Part shown: positions 27,152 through 35,153 of the stretch, piece after piece
Numbering within the stretch: the first letter of the stretch is position 1
How the letters are laid out: every line of letters begins with the position of its first letter
Assembly (NCBI RefSeq): GCF_018221465.1
Contig: NZ_JAAIKR010000018.1
Location: 1-64,000 of the forward strand
Direction: 5' to 3'
Length of the DNA stretch: 64,000 nucleotides
Source: Shewanella intestini
Lineage (GTDB): Bacteria > Pseudomonadota > Gammaproteobacteria > Enterobacterales > Shewanellaceae
Translations under genes and position numbers: made by a program
Notes under the pieces: model-generated
The model's database searches: none
The model's input: the letters and a program-made list of their open reading frames with translations, nothing else
What the model was told of the DNA's origin: nothing

Positions 27152-27557
27152 GTTTAAAATCAGCTAAAAAAGCAATTGTTAAAAAAAGCAACATTATGAT
27201 TATTTCTTAAAGACTGTAACAAAAAAATTAATATTATCTTTCCTAAATTTAACGCAATTCAAACACGTCATTCCCACCTTCTTTACGTTTATTTTTTAGG
27301 CAATTTTTGCGTGCAAACTAAGTGTGACTTAGTCGTCATTTTTACTCTTTTGCTGGACATAAATTAACAAATGCTGATGTGACATCAATAACTGATCTTG
27401 TCTTTATCTTTATATTGCGCGGGTTGAAAAATAGCAAAGTAGATGAGTCTTTGCTGCTAAGTATTTTGTTAGCCATTTTTTTAACAATTCACTCTAGTTG
27501 AAGTGATTTTTTATTTTTTAGATTTGATGGAAGTACAACTTTCATTTAGGAGTAAAG
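27152..27557 (+). promoter_or_regulatory. Upstream region of the second formate dehydrogenase operon
   Basis: About 400 AT-rich bases without a gene. The only clear symmetric element is TGATGT-G-ACATCA at 27375-27387, a perfect 6-1-6 inverted repeat that partly resembles a CRP half-site (TGTGA). No sigma-54 element and no TTGAT-N4-ATCAA site were found. The promoter itself could not be placed with confidence; the second operon must start here because a terminator precedes the region. Confidence 0.45.
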
Positions 27558-27755
27558 ATGAGTAAGCAACAACCTGATCTGAGCCGCAGATCGATGCTGA
27601 AAGCGTTAACGGTAGGCGGTACAGCAACTGCTGCACTAGCTGTCACTGGCGTCAATGCTGCCCAAGCCAAAGTGGCTAGCGCAACAGACACAAAATCAGA
27701 AGGTTATCGTGAAACTGCTCATATTCGCAGTTACTACGATAGCTTACGCGGTTAG
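27558..27755 (+). CDS. Small Tat-signal protein preceding fdhA (second copy)
   Basis: The 65-residue paralog of the protein at 22331. It has SRRSMLK as twin-arginine motif, an Ala/Thr-rich hydrophobic segment, and the same ending pattern GYRETAHIRSYYDSL. The body differs but the last 15 or so residues are kept, so that part is probably the functional one. AGGAG lies before the ATG and fdhA follows after 17 bases. The function is unknown. Confidence 0.85.
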   Translation: MSKQQPDLSRRSMLKALTVGGTATAALAVTGVNAAQAKVASATDTKSEGYRETAHIRSYYDSLRG

Positions 27756-27772
27756 ATTAGGAGAATTAAGCG

Positions 27773-30628
27773 ATGAAATTAACTCGCAAGTCAGTAACGG
27801 CACAACCTGCCAAGGCTGCCGGTTTAGGTATTAACCGTCGTCAATTTATGAAGCAAGTAGGGATTACCTCTGGTGGTATTGCTGCCGCTTCAATGTTAGG
27901 TACGGGCATGATGCGCCGCGCTGAAGCAAAAGATATCCCACATGATGCACCGATTGAAATTAAACGTACTGTTTGTAGTTCGTGTGCGGTTGGTTGTGGT
28001 TTATATGCTGAAGTACAAAATGGCGTGTGGACTGGTCAAGAGCCTGCATTTGATCACCCATTTAACTCTGGTGGACATTGTGCGAAAGGTGCAGCACTTC
28101 GTGAACATGGCCATGGTGAAAAACGTCTGAAATATCCAATGAAATTGGTGGACGGTAAATGGAAGAAATTGTCTTGGAAACAAGCGATTAACGAAGTCGG
28201 CGACAAAATGCTTGATGTTCGTAAAGAGTCTGGTCCTGATTCTATGTACTTTATGGGTAGTGCTAAGTTCTCGAACGAAGGCTGCTACATGTACCGCAAA
28301 ATGGCTGCAATGTGGGGCACGAACAACGTCGATCACTCTGCACGTATTTGTCACTCTTCCACGGTAGCCGGTGTTGCTAACACTTGGGGTTACGGTGCGC
28401 AAACTAACTCTTTCAACGACATTCAAAATGCCAATGCCATCTTCATTATCGGGGCTAACCCTGCTGAAGCGCATCCTGTTGCAATGAGGCATCTTCTGAT
28501 TGCGAAAGAGAAAAACAACGCTAAATTAATTACCGTTGACCCTCGCTTCACTCGCACAACAGCGCATGCTGACCTGCACTGTGCATTACGTCCAGGTACT
28601 GATATTCCATTTATTTACGGTATGCTTTGGCATATCTTTGAAAATGGTTGGGAAGATAAAACATTCATTAAAGAACGTGTGTTCGAAATGGATACTATTC
28701 GCGAAGAAGTGAAAAAATTCCCACCAAAAGAAGTTGAGCTTGTTACTGGCTGTAAAGAAGAAGAAGTTTACCAAGCTGCGAAGATAATGGCTGAAAACCG
28801 TCCAGGTACCGTTATTTGGGCAATGGGTGGTACTCAACATACTATCGGTAGCTCTAACACTCGTGCTTACTGTATCCTTCAATTAGCGCTCGGTAACATG
28901 GGTGTATCTGGTGGCGGAACGAATATTTTCCGTGGCCATGATAACGTTCAAGGCGCAACTGATATTGGTCTTTTATTCGATACACTTCCTGGTTACTACG
29001 GCCTTAAAACGGGTGCGTGGAAACATTGGAGTCACGTATGGGATCTAGACTTTGATTGGGTTAAATCGCGTTTTGACCCAAATGAATATCTTGGTCGCGT
29101 ACCAATGAATACTCCTGGTATTCCATGTTCACGCTGGCATGACGGTGTATTAGAAGCTTCTGATGAGCTTGCTCAGAAAAATCCTGTTCGTATGGCTTTT
29201 TTCTGGGGTCAATCAGTTAACACTTCAACCCGTCAAAATCATGTTCGCGAAGCATTAGATAAACTTGAAACCGTTGTTGTTGTCGATCCATATCCAACAA
29301 TGGCTGGTGTTATGCACAATCGTAAGAATGGTGTTTATTTACTGCCGGCTTCTACTCAGTTTGAAACTGAAGGTTCAGTTTCTAACTCAGGTCGTAGCCA
29401 ACAATGGCGCGAAAAAGTTATCGAACCATTGTTTGAGTCTAAAACAGACATTGAAATCATGTACCGTTTATCGCAAAAACTTGGTTTTGCTGATGAATTC
29501 ACTAAGCGTATCGCTAAAGATTCTAATGACATGCTCGTCATTGAAGATATTACCCGTGAGCTTAACCGCGGTATGTGGACTATTGGTATGTCAGGTCAAA
29601 GCCCTGAGCGCTTGAAAATGCATACGCAAAACTGGGGTACATTTAGCAATAAAACCCTTAAAGCAGAAGGTGGACCAGCTAAAGGTGATACTTACGGTTT
29701 ACCTTGGCCTTGTTGGGGTACGCCAGAGCAGAAGCATCCAGGTACTGAAATTCTGTACGATACATCTAAAAATGTATTAGACGGTGGTGGTAACTTCCGT
29801 GCTCGTTTTGGTATTGAATATCAAGGCGAAAGTTTACTTGCTGACGGCAGCTTCTCTAAAGGTGCTGAAATTGAAGATGGTTACCCAGAGTTCTCTGCTG
29901 ACATGCTTAAACAGCTAGGTTGGTGGGATGAGCTAACAGCTGAAGAAAAAGCAGAAGCTGAAGGCAAAAACTGGAAAACTGACCTTTCAGGTGGTATTCA
30001 ACGCATCGCAATGAAACATGGTTGTGTTCCTAATGGTAATGGTAAAGCACGTTGTATCGTATGGACTTTCCCTGATATAGCGCCTGTTCACCGTGAGCCT
30101 TTATATACCCCACGTCGTGATCTTGTGTCTAAGTATCCAACTTATGACGATATGCGAGTTCATCGTTTACCAACACTTTATAAAACACTTCAAGAAAAAG
30201 ACAACACCGTTAAATACCCATTAGGTATGACAAGTGGTCGTTTGGTTGAATATGAAGGTGGTGGTGAAGAATCTCGTTCTAACCCTTGGCTAGCAGAACT
30301 TCAACAAGAAATGTTTGTTGAAATTAACCCTGCAGATGCTGCTGATCGTGCAATTGGCAATGGCGATACCGTGTGGTTAGAAGGGGCTGAAGGTGGTCGT
30401 ATTAAGATTAAAGCTGTTGTGACACCACGTATTCCGAAAGGGTTAACTTGGATGCCATATCACTTTGCGGGTGTTATGCACGGTGAAAGCTTAGAGCCTA
30501 ACTATCCAGAAGGTACTGTGCCACATGTACTTGGTGAATCTGTCAATACCGCATTGACTTATGGTTATGACCCTATCGCACAGATACAGGAAACCAAGGC
30601 GTCGCTTTGTCAAATCACGAAAGCGTAG
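27773..30628 (+). CDS. fdhA: Formate dehydrogenase catalytic subunit, cysteine type (second copy)
   Basis: This 951-residue paralog of the first FdhA has the same architecture: Tat signal NRRQFMK at residues 21-27, cluster cysteines 68, 71, 75 and 103, and active-site SARICHSSTVAG with Cys193 (TGT) in place of selenocysteine. By eye the two proteins are similar over their full length, with differences mostly in surface segments. It acts in the periplasm with FdhB and FdhC behind it. No own chaperone or accessory genes are present, so it probably uses those of the first operon. Confidence 0.96.
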   Translation: MKLTRKSVTAQPAKAAGLGINRRQFMKQVGITSGGIAAASMLGTGMMRRAEAKDIPHDAPIEIKRTVCSSCAVGCGLYAEVQNGVWTGQEPAFDHPFNSGGHCAKGAALREHGHGEKRLKYPMKLVDGKWKKLSWKQAINEVGDKMLDVRKESGPDSMYFMGSAKFSNEGCYMYRKMAAMWGTNNVDHSARICHSSTVAGVANTWGYGAQTNSFNDIQNANAIFIIGANPAEAHPVAMRHLLIAKEKNNAKLITVDPRFTRTTAHADLHCALRPGTDIPFIYGMLWHIFENGWEDKTFIKERVFEMDTIREEVKKFPPKEVELVTGCKEEEVYQAAKIMAENRPGTVIWAMGGTQHTIGSSNTRAYCILQLALGNMGVSGGGTNIFRGHDNVQGATDIGLLFDTLPGYYGLKTGAWKHWSHVWDLDFDWVKSRFDPNEYLGRVPMNTPGIPCSRWHDGVLEASDELAQKNPVRMAFFWGQSVNTSTRQNHVREALDKLETVVVVDPYPTMAGVMHNRKNGVYLLPASTQFETEGSVSNSGRSQQWREKVIEPLFESKTDIEIMYRLSQKLGFADEFTKRIAKDSNDMLVIEDITRELNRGMWTIGMSGQSPERLKMHTQNWGTFSNKTLKAEGGPAKGDTYGLPWPCWGTPEQKHPGTEILYDTSKNVLDGGGNFRARFGIEYQGESLLADGSFSKGAEIEDGYPEFSADMLKQLGWWDELTAEEKAEAEGKNWKTDLSGGIQRIAMKHGCVPNGNGKARCIVWTFPDIAPVHREPLYTPRRDLVSKYPTYDDMRVHRLPTLYKTLQEKDNTVKYPLGMTSGRLVEYEGGGEESRSNPWLAELQQEMFVEINPADAADRAIGNGDTVWLEGAEGGRIKIKAVVTPRIPKGLTWMPYHFAGVMHGESLEPNYPEGTVPHVLGESVNTALTYGYDPIAQIQETKASLCQITKA

Positions 30629-30657
30629 TTGCAGAATAAGCTAGGAGAAATGCCAAA

Positions 30658-31227
30658 ATGGCTACAATGAAATTTTTATGTGATACCAAGCGCTGCATCG
30701 AATGTAACGGCTGTGTCACTGCGTGTAAAAATGAAAACGACTCTGCTTTAGAGTGGGGTATTCAACGTCGTCGTGTTGTGACGATTAAAGATGGTCAACC
30801 AGGTGAAGCATCTATCTCAGTAGCATGTATGCACTGTAGTGATGCACCTTGTATGGCTGTATGTCCAGCAAACTGCATATATAAAACAGAAACCGGTATT
30901 GTGTTGCATGACAAAGACACTTGTATCGGTTGTGGCTACTGTTTTTATGCTTGCCCATTTGGCGCGCCACAGTTCCCACAAAAGTCAGCATTTGGCGGCC
31001 GTGGAAAAATGGACAAATGTACTTTCTGTTCTGGCGGGCCTGAAGAAGACCATTCTGAAAAAGAGCGTAAATTATACGGTGCTAACCGTATTGCAGAAGG
31101 CAAGTTACCTATGTGTGCTGAGCTTTGTGCAACGAAAGCGCTACTTGCAGGTGATGCTGAAGTTGTTTCTAACATCTTCCGCGAACGTGTTGCTTCTCGT
31201 GGTTCTAATAAAGCGATCTGGGGCTAA
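30658..31227 (+). CDS. fdhB: Formate dehydrogenase iron-sulfur subunit (second copy)
   Basis: The 189-residue four-cluster ferredoxin subunit is nearly collinear with the first copy (same CIECNGC, CMHC, CIGCGYC and CAELC motifs) but ends nine residues earlier. It transfers electrons from FdhA to the cytochrome b subunit. AGGAGAAA precedes the ATG. Confidence 0.94.
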   Translation: MATMKFLCDTKRCIECNGCVTACKNENDSALEWGIQRRRVVTIKDGQPGEASISVACMHCSDAPCMAVCPANCIYKTETGIVLHDKDTCIGCGYCFYACPFGAPQFPQKSAFGGRGKMDKCTFCSGGPEEDHSEKERKLYGANRIAEGKLPMCAELCATKALLAGDAEVVSNIFRERVASRGSNKAIWG

Positions 31228-31247
31228 CTGTCGTTCCCATTGTGTAA

Positions 31248-31275
31248 ATTAAACGCTTGGCAACAAGCGTTTAAT
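31248..31275 (+). other. Strong GNRA-capped stem-loop between fdhB and fdhC (second operon)
   Basis: A perfect 12-pair stem, ATTAAACGCTTG with CAAGCGTTTAAT, capped by the tetraloop GCAA. No T run follows; the AAAGGA ribosome site of fdhC is about 6 bases downstream. It is most likely a processing or stability element. Confidence 0.7.
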
Positions 31276-31293
31276 GAACCTAAAGGATGTAAC

Positions 31294-32265
31294 ATGAAAA
31301 AAATATTTTTAATGTTGGGTGTTGCTCTTACGCTGATGTTTAGCGGCGTGAGCTTTGCCGACAACGGTAAAACAGCGACCGAAACGGAAGGACAAATCTG
31401 GTCACAGATTAAAGCGGGTGAAACCGGTGTCACAACGTCAATGGGTCAAGCACACAATCAATTGATTAATGCGTATGATTTACGTGTACTAAAATTGCGG
31501 AGCGATATCCTTGCTCCGGCATTGCTCGTTGCGTTATTTGGTATGATCATCATTTTTGTGTTGTTCATTAAAGTAAATGGCATTTCAAAACTGCATGGCG
31601 GCTTTACTGGGAAACTGGTTTACCGTTGGTCGAAGTTTGATGTATCGATTCACTGGTTAGGTGCTATTCCTTGTATTTTGTTAATCCTTACGGGTTTGAC
31701 ATTATTAGCAGGGCGTTACTTCTTCAAACCTTATATCAATGAAGATGTATGGGCTGCATTCGTCCATGGCGCAAAATTAGTCCACGACTACATGGCGATT
31801 CCGTTTATGTTTGGTTGGGCATTAATGACAGTGCTTTGGGCTAAAAACCAGCTACCAAAAATGTATGATCTTAAATGGATGATGTTTGTTGGTGGTTATA
31901 TCAACTTCGGTCCTTTTAAAGGTAAACATCCCGATGCCGGTTTTGCCAATGCGGGTGAAAAATTATGGTTTTGGGCATTTGCACTGTTTGGTTTGTTTAT
32001 TTCGGCAACCGGCATGTTGTTATTGTTCCCTAACTTATTTGAGCCTAGCCGCACTTTAAGCTTAATTTCGTTGGTATTGCACTCAACAAGTGCAATTATT
32101 ATCACTGCATTTTCTATCGTGCATATCTTTATGGCAACTGCAATGTCAGAAGGTGGTATGGAATGTATGGTGTCAGGCTACTGTGATGAACAGTGGGCGA
32201 AACAACATCACAACCTTTGGTATGATGAAATTAAAGCCAATGGCCAATTAAAATTTAAAGAATAA
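31294..32265 (+). CDS. fdhC: Formate dehydrogenase cytochrome b556 subunit (second copy)
   Basis: The 323-residue protein parallels the first FdhC: signal peptide (ending SGVSFA), IWSQIKAGETGVTTS periplasmic segment, a first helix, then the cytochrome b core with SIHWLGAIPC, KLVHDYMAIPF, VHIFMATAMS and the C-terminal MECMVSGYCDEQWAKQHH. It donates electrons to the quinone pool. The ATG at 31294 with AAAGGA is chosen; the longer frame from 31240 would translate the upstream hairpin. Confidence 0.92.
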   Translation: MKKIFLMLGVALTLMFSGVSFADNGKTATETEGQIWSQIKAGETGVTTSMGQAHNQLINAYDLRVLKLRSDILAPALLVALFGMIIIFVLFIKVNGISKLHGGFTGKLVYRWSKFDVSIHWLGAIPCILLILTGLTLLAGRYFFKPYINEDVWAAFVHGAKLVHDYMAIPFMFGWALMTVLWAKNQLPKMYDLKWMMFVGGYINFGPFKGKHPDAGFANAGEKLWFWAFALFGLFISATGMLLLFPNLFEPSRTLSLISLVLHSTSAIIITAFSIVHIFMATAMSEGGMECMVSGYCDEQWAKQHHNLWYDEIKANGQLKFKE

Positions 32266-32290
32266 ACAGAGTTGTTTAGGCTTTATTTTA

Positions 32291-32327
32291 AAAAGCACTT
32301 TAGCGGTAACGTTGAAGTGCTTTTTTT
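32291..32327 (+). terminator. Terminator after the second fdhABC operon
   Basis: AAAAGCACTT and AAGTGCTTTT pair perfectly around a 14-base loop, with seven T at the end. It lies 25 bases after fdhC. Confidence 0.88.
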
Positions 32328-32502
32328 ATTGTGTTTGATCAATACCTCAGTTGGTGAACTTTGCTAGAGCGAGTGTATATTAGTGATATGTGGTTCACAG
32401 TTTATATTTTAACATTTATGTAAGATGATCATCCGTCACGGTCGTTAATTGTAACTAAATAATGAAATAGCTATTTAAGTTGTTATTTCTCTTGGAGTAT
32501 TG

Positions 32503-33840
32503 ATGTCTTCTTCGATTATATTACCTGATAACAAAATTATTACCCCTTATCAGGCAGATATTACTGTTCCTAATTGGATGGTGAGTTCACTTGAACGGGT
32601 TATGCAGTACTTTGTCGACAAGAATTTAAGGCTAGATACTATTTCTGCCGACCGTATGCCTAAACCTGTTGAGGGCAAAAAGTATATGTTGTATGTGCAT
32701 ATTCCTTTTTGTCACACCTTGTGCTCATTTTGTACATTCCACCGCTTCTTATTTAATGAAGAAAAAGCTCGTGCTTACTTCATTTCTCTGCGTAAAGAAA
32801 TGCAGATGGCAAAAGACTTAGGTTATACCTTTGAGTCTATGTATATCGGTGGCGGTACGACAACCGTATTAGAAGACGAATTAGCGCGCACCATTGAGCT
32901 GGCCAAGACCTTGTTCCCTGAAATGAAAGAAGTGTCTTGCGAGTCAGATCCTCAGCATTTAGCTAATCCTGAATTTAGGCAACTACAAGGCCTAGTCGAC
33001 AGAATGTCGGTTGGGGTACAAAGTTTCGATAACGGCATCCTTAAGATGACGGATCGTCTAGACAAGTTTGGTACCGGTGAAGAAACCTTCGACCGTATCA
33101 TGGCGGCCAAAGAGTTATTCCCTATTATCAATGTTGATTTGATCTTTGGTTTTAAAGGCCAAACTCAAGAAATTATTCAATCTGATTTGGACATGGCGTC
33201 TAAGTTAGATCCGCGCCAAATCACAACATACCCATTGATGATCACTCATCAAACACGTAAAAGTGTTAAAGGTAAACTTGCCGCGCCTCATGGTGAAATG
33301 ATGGATCAATATCGTCAAATTCTAAATAGCCTTGTGGGTCAATATACACAACTATCTGGTTGGGCGTTTGGTAAAACCAATGATGAAGGTTTTGACGAGT
33401 ACGTTATTGATTATGACGAATACCTTGGTATTGGGTCAGGTTCATTTAGTTTTTTAAATGACACGTTGTATGTGAACACCTTTTCATTACGTAAGTATCA
33501 AGAACGGATTTCACAAGGCCGCATGGCTGTTGAACAGCAAAAACGTTACCAAAAGAAAGAAATCATGCAGTACCGTTTCTTGTTAGGCATGTTTTCTGGT
33601 CGTTTGTCCCGTCAGTATTTTCGCGACAATTTTAATGTGAATTTAGATACTGCATTATTTAAAGAAATGTCGTCAATGAAAGCCATTGGCGCAATTAAAA
33701 ATGATCCAAATAACCCAGATGACATTATCGTGACTGACAACGGTAAGATGATGGGATTAGTGATGATGAAAGAGTTTTACTCTGGTATGGACAATGTTCG
33801 CGCCCAGTTACGTAAGCCGTTAGCAAAACAAGATATGTAA
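32503..33840 (+). CDS. HemN/HemW/HutW-family radical SAM protein
   Basis: The 445-residue radical SAM protein has the coproporphyrinogen-oxidase-family layout: YVHIPFCHTLCSFCTF (CxxxCxxC cluster cysteines), GGGTTTVL in place of the HemN GGGTPTFL, and MSVGVQSFD. It lacks the fourth cysteine (CGCNK) of true HemN and the HemN N-terminal motif, so it is a relative with another task, perhaps in heme handling like HutW or ChuW. It follows the formate dehydrogenase operons but has its own upstream region. The second of two adjacent ATGs (32503) has GGAG at better spacing. It ends at a strong terminator. Confidence 0.72.
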   Translation: MSSSIILPDNKIITPYQADITVPNWMVSSLERVMQYFVDKNLRLDTISADRMPKPVEGKKYMLYVHIPFCHTLCSFCTFHRFLFNEEKARAYFISLRKEMQMAKDLGYTFESMYIGGGTTTVLEDELARTIELAKTLFPEMKEVSCESDPQHLANPEFRQLQGLVDRMSVGVQSFDNGILKMTDRLDKFGTGEETFDRIMAAKELFPIINVDLIFGFKGQTQEIIQSDLDMASKLDPRQITTYPLMITHQTRKSVKGKLAAPHGEMMDQYRQILNSLVGQYTQLSGWAFGKTNDEGFDEYVIDYDEYLGIGSGSFSFLNDTLYVNTFSLRKYQERISQGRMAVEQQKRYQKKEIMQYRFLLGMFSGRLSRQYFRDNFNVNLDTALFKEMSSMKAIGAIKNDPNNPDDIIVTDNGKMMGLVMMKEFYSGMDNVRAQLRKPLAKQDM

Positions 33841-33876
33841 CTCAACGCGTGATTTTATTTAAGTAAATATATAAAC

Positions 33877-33907
33877 AACGGCAACTAGGTAGTTGCCGTT
33901 TTTTTTT
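33877..33907 (+). terminator. Terminator after the HemN-like gene
   Basis: AACGGCAACT and AGTTGCCGTT form a perfect 10-pair stem with loop AGGT, followed by a long T run. Confidence 0.93.
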
Positions 33908-33965
33908 ATTCGCGTAATCTCATGACGATTAGATGACAGTCTGCTGTTAACAAGTGAGAGTGAAT

Positions 33966-34832
33966 ATGGCAAATATCTTATTGCTGGCAAATATTAACTG
34001 TGACCGTATTTTAACCTTAGATAAGCCCCTGCAAACGGGTGGTCGCTTCCATTATGACGATGGTGGATTACGCCTTGGTGGCGGTGGCGCAAATACTGGT
34101 CTTGGGTTAGTTTGGGCGCAACATAAAGTGGCCGTGGTGAGCCAAGTTGGTGAAGATGACACCGGTGACTGGGTATTAGCTAAAGCAGGCACGTTAGGGC
34201 TAGATTGCCGTATGGTGCAACGTTATCCAGGTAACACCTGTGAAATGTTATTGGTGATGACCCCTGATGGTGAGCGCACCATTATTCGCTCGAAACGGCC
34301 TCCTTTTATCCTACCTACTCAACCTAAATGGCAAAATTGGCAAGGGTTTTATATTAATTCTGAAGCCCAAAACCCTGCGATATGGTCAACGGCTGCAATG
34401 GCACAAAACCCAGACTGTCTAGTGGTTGCACAGCTTGGCGATGCGGAGCAACCACTGCCTTGTCATGTGCTTATTGCATCATTGTCTGACATGCAAGCAC
34501 GTTGCAATTGTGACTTTTGGCAATTTGGCCGCAAAATAGCAGGTGAGAACTTACGTTACTTTGTCGTAACCGATGGTGAAAATGGGGCGATAGCTTACAG
34601 TGAACGTTCACCGATTAATGTTGCGGCCGTTACCACCGAGGTGGTTGATACTACAGGAGCAGGCGATGCTTACGCTGCTGGTATGATTGATAGCTTAGTC
34701 CATGGACAAACGATGGTGAAAGCGATGCAACAAGCTGCCATTTGGTCTAGTTTTGCCGTAGCGACTAAAAGTTCTGTTCCTGGTAAAGCATTACTGGCAT
34801 ATATTGAGCAAGCATCCCAAAGCGAAGCTTAA
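33966..34832 (+). CDS. PfkB family carbohydrate kinase
   Basis: This 288-residue protein has a ribokinase fold: GGRFHYDDGGLRLGGGGANTG near the N-terminus (substrate and dimer region) and the C-terminal signature DTTGAGDAYAAG, whose last Asp is the catalytic base. It phosphorylates a sugar or nucleoside with ATP; the substrate cannot be read from the sequence and no sugar operon is nearby. I use the ATG at 33966; a GTG at 33954 is possible. It ends at its own terminator. Confidence 0.82.
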   Translation: MANILLLANINCDRILTLDKPLQTGGRFHYDDGGLRLGGGGANTGLGLVWAQHKVAVVSQVGEDDTGDWVLAKAGTLGLDCRMVQRYPGNTCEMLLVMTPDGERTIIRSKRPPFILPTQPKWQNWQGFYINSEAQNPAIWSTAAMAQNPDCLVVAQLGDAEQPLPCHVLIASLSDMQARCNCDFWQFGRKIAGENLRYFVVTDGENGAIAYSERSPINVAAVTTEVVDTTGAGDAYAAGMIDSLVHGQTMVKAMQQAAIWSSFAVATKSSVPGKALLAYIEQASQSEA

Positions 34833-34903
34833 GTGTCATTAAACTGTCATTATCGCTTGTTAGTTTGTTATTCGTTAGAGGTGTTATTGCGTTTAGCCTC
34901 ATG

Positions 34904-34932
34904 AGGTCTTGTCTCCCCACAAGGCCTTTTTT
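34904..34932 (+). terminator. Terminator after the PfkB kinase gene
   Basis: AGGTCTTGT and ACAAGGCCT form a 9-pair stem (one G-T) around CTCCCC, followed by T bases. Confidence 0.82.
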
Positions 34933-34957
34933 AATGGTTTTTTCAAATAAGTGTCAC

Positions 34958-34971
34958 TTGATTGTCATCAA
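34958..34971 (+). promoter_or_regulatory. Perfect FNR-type binding site
   Basis: TTGATTGTCATCAA matches the FNR consensus TTGAT-N4-ATCAA at every fixed base. In Shewanella the FNR homolog is EtrA. Transcription starting about 41 bases downstream of its centre (near 35005) would make it a class II activator site. A TATGCT at 34979-34984 could instead be a -10 box, in which case binding would repress. Either way the controlled transcript runs into the terminator at 35072. Confidence 0.75.
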
Positions 34972-34989
34972 TCGTTCTTATGCTATGTG

Positions 34990-35099
34990 GGTGAATTTGA
35001 GGCGTGTCCATGCTTGCTCCCACAGGTATTTTGCCTCATTCATTCCCTTGATTTATGTTGGTTATTTAATTGCCCTGCCATGTCGGTAGGGCTTTTTTT
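34990..35099 (+). ncRNA. Candidate FNR-controlled small RNA
   Basis: The region between the FNR-type site and the terminator at 35072-35099 holds no credible gene, so a transcript of about 95-110 bases is predicted. It can form a TGAGGC/GCCTCA stem (34998-35003 with 35033-35038) or, if it starts early, a TGTGGG/CCCACA stem. A CU-rich stretch CATTCATTCCC (about 35037-35047) would be single stranded and could pair with ribosome-site-like sequences. It is analogous in layout to FnrS of enterobacteria, but I do not claim homology. The 5' end is uncertain. Confidence 0.5.
35072..35099 (+). terminator. Terminator upstream of the MOSC gene
   Basis: GCCCTGCC and GGTAGGGC form an 8-pair stem (one G-T) around ATGTC, followed by seven T. 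No protein gene lies between it and the previous terminator at 34932, which implies a short untranslated transcript. Confidence 0.88.
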
Positions 35100-35100
35100 A

Positions 35101-35130
35101 TGACGAATTTGCGTATATTGTTGCTATAAC
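35101..35130 (+). promoter_or_regulatory. Possible promoter of the MOSC gene
   Basis: TGACGA (35101-35106) and TATAAC (35125-35130) with an 18-base spacer fit a sigma-70 promoter, right after the preceding terminator and about 24 bases before the GTG start. Confidence 0.35.
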
Positions 35131-35153
35131 AATTTCAAGATTAAGGAATAACG

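Noticed and set aside
27299-27310. Sigma-54-like GGCA...TTGC before the second fdh operon
   Set aside because: The GG to GC spacing is 8 bases instead of the required 10.
23118-28351. Selenocysteine at the fdhA active sites
   Set aside because: Both active-site codons are TGT (Cys193), and the frames run through without TGA, so no selenocysteine is used.
28001-28492. Long open frame on the minus strand inside the second fdhA, and similar antisense frames in the first
   Set aside because: They mirror the codon pattern of fdhA, match no family I know and have no ribosome site.
22254-31293. Hairpins inside the fdh operons as terminators
   Set aside because: None is followed by a T run, and genes essential to the same enzyme follow immediately; they are listed as stem-loops instead.
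32329-32342. FNR-like TTGTG-N4-ATCAA upstream of the HemN-like gene
   Set aside because: Only 8 of 10 bases match and no good promoter lies at the right distance; too weak to list.
34865-35089. 74-codon frame in the FNR-site region
   Set aside because: It runs through two terminator hairpins, has no ribosome site and no recognisable sequence; a small RNA explains the region better.
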